A stretch of 64,000 bases of DNA from assembly GCF_030272615.1 (NCBI RefSeq), contig NC_081411.1:162017089-162081088 (forward strand). The letters are read 5' to 3'. The stretch is from Cryptomeria japonica. Its lineage: Eukaryota > Streptophyta > Pinopsida > Cupressales > Cupressaceae. Both the position numbers and the translations under genes were made by a program. Positions 55,550 through 64,000 of the stretch are shown piece after piece. Numbering within the stretch: position 1 is the first letter of the stretch; the number at the start of each line of letters is the position of its first letter. The notes beneath the pieces are model-generated. The model worked only from the letters and a program-made list of their open reading frames with translations. It searched no databases and had not been told where the DNA came from.

Positions 55550-58113
55550 CATATCAAGAAATGATATCAAATCCTACCTTGTATTCCATGATATCTTTCA
55601 TAATTTAAAATATAATGTGCCACTTGAGGGATCTCCCCCTCTTCATACCAAATCCTTATCGACCCACTCTGTACTATCTCATTAGAAGCCCATTCAACAC
55701 TCTTGTTGGACTCTGTATAATCATGAGAAATGTTATAATGGTTGAATCCCTCAAGCAATTCCCTAGCCATGTCAATAATATTTTTAATGATCCATGATGG
55801 TTGTTGCTTACCACAGAGGCAATTGATTATGCTTTTCGAGTTCTCCTCCAACCATTAACAATTTGGCTCTCAGTTGATGTGGTAATTTTATGGCTTGGAG
55901 GGTGCTCATGGATTTAGCCAAGTGATTAGTTTGGCTCCCCAAGGGGAAGGCTACCACCCCCATGCAAAATCCAGCACTATTCTAGATAACTACTCCCCAG
56001 CCAGCTATCCCTGGGTTCACTTTAGCAGCTCTGTCAAAGTTATCCTTAATCCAATCATTGGGAGGAGAATACCAGCAACACATCCTTCTTTTGAGTTGAT
56101 TATTATTATTGTCCATGGAGGCTGGGATATTCTAGCTCCTTAAAACATCATACTCTTCCTTATTCTTGAAATAATCAGATCCAATAGCCATCACATTCTC
56201 AACAAGATTTCTGTTTTATCTTAGGCCACACCACTTTAGGGGAGTTAATGGCATTCCTAAAAATTATGTTATTCCTTTCTTTCAAGATATCCCATAGGAT
56301 ATATGCAAAGGAAAACTCCCACAAATTCCTTATAGTCATATTTTTTGTTCTGCATGACATGCTCTTGAAACAATCTTGAATCTCCTTAGGAAACAATCAA
56401 TTTAAACTCCATAGCTTGAAAAAAAATTGACCAGATTGGTTCGACAAAAGGATAGTGGATAAAAATATGGTTCACAAATTCTTCATCATTGAAGCATAAG
56501 TAGCATTTGTTGGGGATGCAAAATCCCCTCTTTCTTATGTTATATGTGGTTATAATTTTATTTTCTAAAAGAATCCATAAAAAAAAATTAATTTTAAAAG
56601 TCAAACCTGAACACCAGGCTTTGGCCCAGCAAGGGATAGAGTCTTGAGACTAAGCCAGCATAAGGAAAACAGACTCCACTGAAAAAATCCCTGAAGGGGT
56701 ACCTCCCCACACCAGGTGGTCCTCCCTTCTTGGATTAATGATAGTCTGGTTGAGTTTCATATTAATATTGTTTAAGTTAGGATCAATAGAGCTTAGGTCT
56801 ACCCACCTCTGATCTCTCATGTAGTAAACTACTTTTACACCAAACTTATTCTTGTAGGCTTGGATGTTCAACTAAGGAACACAATGATCATTGAGAGGAG
56901 CACCTCCAATCTAGGCATCATCCCAGAAATCCACCTTTCTACCATTACAAATGGCCCACACTTTGCCCAGATTCACCATACCTTTTACATGAGTAACATT
57001 GTTCCATATGGTAGAGCCACTTGAGATCTGATCTAAGGCAAGGAAATCTTCCATAGTAACGTTCACATGTAATTATTTAGCCTTCCAAATTTCATTCCAT
57101 TCACTTGCTCCTTGATATATTCTCCATATTTATTTGGCCAGGAGGGTTTTATTCAAGGTTTTAATATTTCTTAGGCCAAACCCCCCCACCTTTTCTACTT
57201 TGCAAGCTTTATCCTAGGCAATGAGAGAAACTCTCTTCTTCTCCTCAACCTCGAACCAAAGGAAATATTTCCAAATTTTATCAATTGCATCAACAAATTT
57301 AAAAGGTATTTTGAAGAGACTTAAGGCATAAACTGAAATATTTTGGAGAGAATATTTTTAATAGATGGATTTTACCTACTTGGGTAAGAAGGGTCCCTTT
57401 CCACCCAACCAGCTTCCTGTTGAATCTATCAACAAGCCTGTTCCATAAAAGATCCATTGGTTTCGTACCCAAGGGAAGACCCAAGTAAATAGAAGGAGGC
57501 TGGCCAATTTGGCATCCCAGGATCCGGTCCATCCTTGTCTATCTATCTTCCGAAGCGTTCAAGAATAATAAAGAGATTTTCTCCCAATTAATCGATTGAC
57601 CTGAAGCAGTACTATAAGTATTGAGAAGGTTCTTCATGATAGTTTCTTCTCTAATTGATGAAGTACCCATTGAATGGTATCATCAAAAAATTGGTGGTGG
57701 GAATAGGCTTTGAATCTAGAAGAGGGAGAAAATCCCAACAAAAGACTCTAAGAAACAAATTTCCTTATATATCTACCCAATCATTCAAGCAAGATAATGA
57801 AGAGAATAGGGGAGATGGGATTCCCCTACTTGATGCCCCTAGAAGTTTTCAAGAAAGGGGAGGGTACACCATTCACAATGATAGAGAGTGAAGGGGTCAA
57901 AATGAGTTGACCAACCAACTAAATAAACTTTTCATGAAAATGAAAATATCAAAGAACCTTGTCCAACCTGATCATAGGCCCTAGACAAATCCAATTTCAT
58001 CAAGAAACCCTGTTTCTTTGATTCCACTACCGATTGAATATTTTTTAGGAATTGTGATGATAGAGTCTAGGATTTGTCTACCAGGAATGAAGCCACTCTG
58101 TTGCAACAAGATA
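55550..58113 (-). pseudogene. LINE ORF2 relic: RT to RNase H
   Basis: On the minus strand from 58113: LLQQSGFIPGRQILDSI, KLDLSRAYDQ-like, SIIVNGVPSPFLKTSRGIK, GNPISPILFII, a broken catalytic box (QFFDDT), GCQIGQPPSIYLGLPLGTKP (57515), WKGTLLTQVGK, then the zinc-binding domain (KRGFCIPNKCYLCFNDEE, HPFVEPIW-like, 56520-56420), a LWEFSFAYILWDILKERNN block, and the RNase H tail (IINCLCGKQQPSWIIKNII, 55830). Many stops and frameshifts. The 5' side ends abruptly at the putative LTR boundary at 58114, so the LTR element may have inserted into this LINE. Confidence 0.8.
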
Positions 58114-58657
58114 ATGGAAGGGATAACTATATGCAGGAAAAGCGGGTCGATAGAACTCAAAATGTGAAAAATGGAGCTCTAGGGAGCATTGCTCACACAC
58201 CCACAAGACTTCTTGGTGCAAGCTATGGAGTCATGAAGTATGGCTCAGCTTCCCAAGGTTGGTTCCATGGTTCTCTATCTTGCATGGTCCCTCAAACCAA
58301 TGTTTTTTCTCTCAGATCACTAAGAAAAATGGTTTAGGGATGAAAAATACAGGAGCGAGGGATGCTTTTGCTGATTTTAAGATGAAATGCATCCTAAGCT
58401 ATGCTTGATCCTATAAATGCAATAAACTAGTTATAAGATGGCAAGGTTAGTAAACAAGACTATCCTAGCATACTATATTAGTTTATGATTTAAGCTAAAT
58501 GATAAAGAAAATATTCTAAAAATGCATATTTAGCTTAATTCCTATTGAAAAGAGAGGCTAAATGATGAGCACAAAATGATATATGAAAGCTTGAATGGAT
58601 TTTAGTATAAGTGTGATGCTAAAGACTTGGATGATATGAAAAATAGAGGAATGAGAG

Positions 58658-58668
58658 CTCTATTTATA
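58658..58668 (-). promoter_or_regulatory. TATA box, minus strand, in the putative LTR
   Basis: On the minus strand: TATAAATAGAG. It would place transcription start about 510-520 bp from the LTR end. Confidence 0.45.
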
Positions 58669-59939
58669 ACAAAAATAGGGCAATGGATGGTCAGGATTGA
58701 AAGAGTTAATCAAGGGCTAAGTTTGAAAGTTGGGAATACATGTTTGTAATTGGCACCAATGAAATGGTGACAATTGTCAACATAAGACTAGTTGAGAGGA
58801 GATGTAAGAAGCATTAAATGCTTGAGAAGACCTCATGGTTACCCTAGGGTTTAAGGATTAGGGTTAAGTTAGGATTACCCATTGGATAAAGCTTTTACCC
58901 AAAGGATAAACTTTTGTGCAAAGGATTAAGGATAACCATGGTCAGAGCAATAAATGCTTGATGAGACCCTTGGGTTAGATGGAGGTTGAGTTAATGCAAA
59001 TTCTTTAACCATGTAAGAGGGATGAGTTAACCATTAATTGTTATGAAGACTTTGGGGACAAATTTGTAAGTCCTTCCAAATTTGGGGGTATTCAACAAGT
59101 TAGCTTGTTGAATGGATAAAGGCTTTAATGCCTTTTTAAGACTTTACTCCAAATTTGAGAAGTGACCTCCTCAAATTTAGGGAAAAGGGATATTGGATGG
59201 GGTTGGATTAATTAATTAGGTTTAGAAGAATCTAGAGGAGGTTAGAAAGAGGGTTAGGATGCAAGTCGGATGTGTGGGATTTTGCAAGTGCGTGAGGGAA
59301 AATAGGTTTTAATTGAATTTAATTCAATTTGGTTGCAATTAAATAAATTAGATTTATCTAATCTAGGATAACTATTTTAATTAAATTTGAATTTAATTAA
59401 AAAGTTGATAGGGGATTTAATCGAATAAAATGATTTATTCTATTAAATGGTAAAAAGCGGCCCAGTGAATTTAATTGAGTAATTTACTTAATTAAATAGA
59501 GGAACATGAGCAATTTAATTAAATTGGATTTAATTAAATAGAGAAATGAACATAAAATATTCATTTAGGAATATGGTCATTTTTATACGTTTACATTTTG
59601 CCCCTCTTTGAAGTGACGTGTGTGCACATGTTATTTCAAAGAAAATGATGTGTTGTGATTTTATGATCAATGTCATTTTTATGGATTATCATGTTGTGCC
59701 CTATATTTGATGTGTGATGCCCCAGGTTTGATAAATGATGGTGATAATGCCCCCTCGGGAGATGAGTCAAAATTTTGAAAAATTTTATTTGATTTGATAA
59801 TTGCATTTGGTGTGCAAAATTTTGGCTAGGTGAAATGTTTAAATTGATTCATCTCCTAATAATTGACATGTGTGAGGGTATGAGGGAGACCAAGAGAAAA
59901 TTACATGCTCATTTTCCTAACCCTAATTTCATTTTACCC

Positions 59940-59947
59940 TATAAAAG
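59940..59947 (+). promoter_or_regulatory. TATA box, plus strand, near the LTR edge
   Basis: CCCTATAAAAGGG, a strong TATA context, facing the plant-mobile-domain frame that begins about 1.3 kb downstream. Confidence 0.45.
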
Positions 59948-60182
59948 GGAAAAAGTGCAATGTTTTGTCTCATTTGTGCTTGTTGACTTTGGAGAAAGAG
60001 ACTTTTGGAGAGAAGACAAAATGCCTATTCCCTATTCTAGGCATCTATTCGAGCACGTTTGGAGGCATTAGAGGCCTACCGCATATGGACCACTAGTAAG
60101 TCAACCCTTTTGACCCCTTTTTGATTTTTAATTTGATCATTTTTTGTCAGTTTTTGATTTTTGAAATTTGATTTTAACATTT

Positions 60183-60645
60183 TAGCACATAGAGGTCTTA
60201 TTTTAGTGCATACAAAGAATTCAGTAGTGCATAGGGTATTAATTTAGGTAGTGTTCGAAAATGCTTAGGGTAGTGCATGAAAGTTTTAGGTTATCTAATG
60301 GCCTCAGGGTAGCACATGATGAACATAGGGTAGCACATTAGGTTAAAAAAATAGCGCATAGGTCAAACCTAGTGCATAGAGTCCACAGGGGGTCACATGG
60401 TAGGGGGATGTAGTGCATAGGTTAGACCTAGCGCATAGGGTTGAATAGGTAGCGCAAGCATGGGATAGGTTAGCGCATGGGTCAGTTTTAGTGCTTAGGG
60501 TAGATTGAATAGCGAATGGAGAAAAAATGATAGCGCGTAAAGCTAGTCTAGAGTATAGAGTAGATCGAATAGCGCATGGAGAAAATAGGGTAGCACATGG
60601 ATATAGTTTAGCGCATAGCCAAGTTTAATTAGCGCATGGATCAGG
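60183..60645 (+). repeat. Degenerate short repeat, TAGCGCATAGGG
   Basis: About 20 occurrences of TAG[CT][GA]CAT[AG]GG or near variants, spaced roughly 15-35 bp apart, often followed by GGTNNA. Not a protein-coding repeat; spacing is irregular. Confidence 0.8.
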
Positions 60646-60891
60646 TTTTGCAAGATATAGTGATTTTTGAATGTGAAAAAGTACATAGGAAAAGGTTAGT
60701 TTTTCCTAGGGAGATGGATTTTTGCCATTTGTTGTGTCTTTGGTCATGTTTTTGATAAGTTGTCCAATATGAGTATTGATATAACTTGATTTAATTCATG
60801 ATTTGTTCAAGTTATTGATGTAGAAATTAATGTGTTGTTTTGATCAAACCATGATTTGATTTTCACTATTTCAAAATTCATATGTGTGGAG

Positions 60892-61120
60892 CTTGATTTG
60901 TGTTACAAGCTGATATGGGTTGGAAACTTGAGTTGTTTTACAAGTTGATATGGGTTGGAAACTTGAATTTCTTTACAAGCAGATATGGGTGGGAAACTTG
61001 ATTTGTTTTACAAGTTTATGTGATGTGGAGACTTGAGTTGTTTTACAAGTTTTGATATGGTTTTTTAAAACTTGAGTTGTGTTACAAGTTGATATGGAAT
61101 GATATAATGTGGAACTTGAT
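60892..61120 (+). repeat. 35-bp tandem repeat, about six copies
   Basis: CTTGANTTGTKTTACAAG starts at 60892, 60927, 60962, 60997, 61032, 61071 and 61115, each followed by a GATATGGGTTGGAAA-like part. The last two intervals are longer (39 and 44 bp). Confidence 0.9.
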
Positions 61121-61220
61121 TAGATTTTGCAAAGTGTTTCATGTTTTTGTTGTGATTTTGATTTTGATATCTTTGTTTTGATGTGGAAACCAATATTGGA
61201 CTCATTTTGCTTTTTGATAG

Positions 61221-63165
61221 GAGCGATTGGGTGTGGTGCTGTCGTGGGAGCGGTTTCCTAGACCTTGGGCATTGATACCACAGTTGACATAGGCTAACCT
61301 AGATGTTATTGAGAGATGCGGTTTATTATCTTTGTTGGACATGCCTCAGTTCACTATGAGCTGGGGTTTACTTACACCACTCGTGGAGAGATGGCATAGT
61401 GATACGAACACCTTTCACTTTTCTACTCCTGAAATGACAGTCACTCCAGAGGACTATTACAGGATTTTGTGGATTCTCATAGTAGGTGCTTTATTGTCAT
61501 ATGAGCAGATTGAGGAGGGTGGGACTGAGGCACTACGGTGCATTTTTCACAATGAGATAGTGTGTGGGTATGAGATCCCATGGCAGGAGTTCTTAGATCT
61601 AGACTATGCGCCTCTTCCGTCTATACTAGTAGGTTTCATCAATGGATTCTTTGTCATGATCATAGGTCGAAGGGATTCTCTGTGGGTTGGGGATTGGTTC
61701 TTGAGGAAATGGTGACCCAAGGCCACAGGTTTGCTTGGGGATCAGCCATGTTAGCCCACTTGTATAGGGACCTACATGAGGTTGTGTATCTGGGTTATGA
61801 CAGTTTGTCTGCTGGCGTGACACTTTTACAGGTATGCTATTGGGAGCACATTCCAGTAGCGAGGCCACTGGTGGATAGAGACAGGCCCGTTGGATGAGCA
61901 TATGCTTATGGTTACAAGGGTCTAGTTGTCCAGCATAAGCTGGGAAAACTTGAGCATTGGAGGAGGGTTTTGGATGACATAGATACGGTCATCTAGCGAC
62001 CATATATAGATTGTGAGGTCTGGGCCGAGGATGGGCTAGAGATGCCTTATGTTTTTATGAGTCAGCTTTTGATAGGGCGGACCCCCTTTGTGATTTAGAG
62101 ATTCCAGGTTGGCAGAGTTTTGTGGCAATATGGTCGGCAACAGGGGATACCACAAGGGACCTACTTATATGTGCATCGGAGGCAAGATGTACGAGATTGG
62201 GACCCGACTATTGATAGTGGTTTGGCTGTAGAGGAGTTTTCTAGCTTAGCGGGCTAGATATGGGACTATGCTCCTGAGATATTAGATGTTGGGATGACCC
62301 ATGAGTTTGCTAGTTTGTTTGCATCTCGTGCTATGGCCAGGATATCAGATCCTAAGGTGATGCGGCCTGCCTTTGATGATGATGAGGAGGAGGTAGGGGG
62401 AGATGGTGATGATGGAGATGATGGAGGTGGAGTAGGATGACGGGGGAGAGGATATCAGAGGAGGAGAGGAGACAAAGGTAGACATGTTGGGGCATGGGTG
62501 GAGAGAGTAGTTTGACAAGCTATGATGGACAGAGGGAGAGGAGGGTTGGTGATCAGAGCAAGGGAGGAGAGGAGAGTGGGAGAGGTGATGGCAGTGATGG
62601 GAGGGATGGAGGAGTGGAGATAGCTAGCATAGAGGAGGAAGACTGATGACTTACCTCCACCAGCACCTAGGATAGGCAGAGGCATAAGGGTACCCCTTCA
62701 TAGGTGCCCCTATGGGTCCAGGTTCTGACACATGTGGAGGATACTCAGATCAGGACTCTATAGTTGACAGTACAATAGCTGCAGGCACAACTATTAACAC
62801 AGTAGCGTTAGATTACTCAGCTGACTCTAGAGCATGATATGGAGATAGAGCAATGCGGTTGAGCGAAGGAGCTGGCAGGGAGCATGCAGAGAGCGGCAGC
62901 AGGTGGTCCTCTGAGGGACATCATGAGAGAGCTATCCTTGAAAGTGTTGGAGGAAAAGTATTATCGACGCCATTATGAGGATGCCGTGCCTAGGGAGCAT
63001 GGAGTGCAGAGCTTCACGCAGTCAAGATCAAGTCAATCTCGAGAGACTGGGTCACAGTCAAAGAGCAGAGGTGAGATGGGGCCTCATAGACAGAATCCAC
63101 CTGGAGATCCAGGTGCTGGGACATCAGCTGCAAGACCATCCCCCTCAAGAGATAGTCATACTTGA
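61221..63165 (+). pseudogene. Plant mobile domain (PMD) ORF, broken
   Basis: The plus strand encodes ERCGLLSLLDMPQFTM, LVERWHSDTNTFHFSTPEMT, VTPEDYYRILWI, then after a frame change near 61700, FAWGSAMLAHLYRDLHEV and AGVTLLQVCYWEHIPVARP. This is the layout of the plant mobile domain (ERW...TFH...GEMT-LEDV; WGSAVLAHLYREL; LLQ-W-WERIP). A charged linker follows (WDPTIDSG..., a DDDEEE acidic run near 62375, an Arg/Gly-rich purine stretch to 62640) and an Arg/Ser-rich tail (EKYYRRHYEDAVPREHG) ending at 63165. A TTTGATAG|GAGCG acceptor-like site lies at its start, so an upstream exon is possible. At least four stops and one frameshift break it. PMD proteins are known both as host genes and as passengers of transposable elements. 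Confidence 0.75.
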
Positions 63166-63169
63166 GAGA

Positions 63170-63444
63170 CGATGGCTCTATTGTATTTTGGATCATTTTT
63201 TTGCTTGTACTGGGCACAGACATGACAGTTTCTTTGTACATTTTGATCATATATATATAGATGACACTATTTTCTTTGATCATGTGATGTATTATGGATG
63301 CATGTTCTATATGTTCTTTCTTTAATTTATGATGATGCAATGCTTCGATAGATGATATGATGCATGATGTAAATGTATGATGTATGATTTGATATGCTGT
63401 GAGATGTATCTTGAAAATGAGATGTATGTTAATGATAATGATGT
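63170..63444. other. Spacer after the PMD frame
   Basis: ATGATG/TGATGT-rich sequence with no frame of interest. Confidence 0.35.
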
Positions 63445-63550
63445 GCAACTAAATGAAAGATTTAAAATGATATGCAAGTATTTGTAAAATGATATGCAAC
63501 TATTTGTAAAATGATATGCAACTAATTGTTAAATGATATGCAGCTAATTA
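63445..63550 (+). repeat. 22-bp tandem repeat, four copies
   Basis: AAAATGATATGCAACTATTTGT and variants repeated four times (first unit partly diverged). Confidence 0.9.
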
Positions 63551-63601
63551 TTTTTTTTGAGCATCCTCATTCTGCATTTGTCATCCCTGTATAACCACAT
63601 G

Positions 63602-64000
63602 TTATTTGCTTTCGATATAAGTATCATCATTAAGCATTGATTTATTTGGCGTAGAGAACTGATGTTGTATTTTGAATTGTTCACATAGTTCTCGAACATC
63701 TTGGTTTTTGAATGGTCGTCCATTATCGGTTATGATGGAACTCAAAATACCATATCTGCAGATCAGATACTTCAGGATAAAAGACACAATTTGTTTTCCA
63801 GTTACTGTGGTCATGGGGACTACTTCTATCTACTTGGTAAATTATTCTATGATAGTTATAATGAACTTGTGTTCATTTGTAGATGAAGGATGAATTTTGC
63901 CAATCAAATCTAGTCCCCACTAACAAAAAGGCCAAGATGTTGTAAATGGTTGCAGTTCCTGTGCTGGTGCATGTATCAAATTGCCATGGATCTGGCACTT
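63602..64000 (-). pseudogene. Gypsy integrase fragment, Tat-like, running off the window
   Basis: The minus strand from the window edge encodes CQIHGNLIHAPAQELQPFTT, WGLDLIGKIHPSS, EYFTKxIEVVPMTTVTGKQI, then ILSSIITDNGRPFKNQDVRE and IQHQFSTP. These are the zinc-finger exit, first catalytic D (GLDLIG) and second catalytic D (TDNG) of a Tat/Athila-type integrase. It breaks off after FSTP, just before the catalytic E, and goes into unrelated sequence by 63640. Three stops are in the frame. The rest of the element would lie beyond 64000. Confidence 0.85.

Larger units (their letters stand above)
58114..60103 (-). repeat. Putative long LTR of a Tat-like gypsy element
   Basis: Begins TGGAAGGG where LINE homology stops and ends TAAGTCA (TG...CA on either strand). 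On the minus strand it would follow the purine-rich AAAAAGGGGTCAAAAGGGT (complement at 60104-60122), as a 3' LTR follows its polypurine tract. A minus-strand TATA box lies at 58658-58668. The AT-rich central part repeats AATTTAATTAAAT-type words (59310-59540). No second LTR is in the window, so the limits are inferred. Confidence 0.4.

Noticed and set aside
58074-58337. 87-codon plus-strand frame
   Set aside because: It crosses the LINE/LTR junction at 58114 and has no family resemblance.
60183-60645. Telomere-like repeats
   Set aside because: The TAGCGCATAGGG words lack the TTTAGGG unit and regular period of plant telomeres.
62455-62685. Minus-strand Pro/Ser-rich frame
   Set aside because: Shadow of the purine-rich linker of the PMD frame.

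Overview
The window looks like about 64 kb of intergenic DNA from a large plant nuclear genome, most likely a gymnosperm such as a conifer. That is inference from gene sparsity, heavily decayed plant-type retroelements (Ty1/copia with an initiator-Met primer site, chromovirus-like and Tat-like Ty3/gypsy, plant LINEs with an RNase H tail), tRNA-derived SINEs, a plant mobile domain ORF, and long AT-rich stretches with microsatellites. No bacterial, organellar, rRNA or CRISPR features were seen.

Layout. 0.5-2.5 kb: a short, decayed LTR element without recognisable protein. 3.4-7.7 kb: a TA-flanked terminal-inverted-repeat (TIR) element filled with repeats, including eleven units of a ~123-bp satellite. 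9.8-10.5 kb: a tandem duplication hit by a SINE. 11-13.8 kb: a LINE relic (minus strand). 15.3-21.4 kb: a duplicated block carrying the only intact-looking gene, a two-exon, 151-codon gene of unknown function (17362-17961), plus an exon-2 relic. 21.6-24.9 kb: fragments of gypsy-like LTR material. 25.8-29.25 kb: a second TIR element enclosing ~1.9 kb of almost pure pyrimidine sequence. 29.3-39.5 kb: piled-up LTR elements (a minus-strand copia LTR and gag, a chromovirus-like gypsy pol, a plus-strand copia with 5' LTR and full gag-pol but no 3' LTR). 39.5-45.9 kb: copies 2 and 3 of the two-exon gene, both broken, with a minus-strand LINE between them. 45.9-46.3 kb: a second SINE with perfect 17-bp target duplications. 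46.3-58.1 kb: gypsy and LINE relics, mostly minus strand. 58.1-64 kb: probably a Tat-lineage gypsy element on the minus strand with a long LTR, repeat-rich leader, a plus-strand plant-mobile-domain ORF, and an integrase fragment running off the window end.

Best leads: (1) the small unknown gene family, whose copies differ mostly by amino-acid replacements while a palindromic box ~215 bp upstream of the TATA box is retained; (2) two TA-flanked TIR elements packed with satellites, hairpins or a giant polypyrimidine tract, with no transposase seen; (3) a decay pattern in which two LTR-element polyproteins keep one net frame over 2.6-4 kb and are broken mainly by TAG codons, as expected of cytosine-methylation-driven C-to-T change; (4) opposing TATA boxes in a putative Tat LTR, one facing the plant-mobile-domain ORF.

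All boundaries and similarities were read by eye; no alignment or database search was run.
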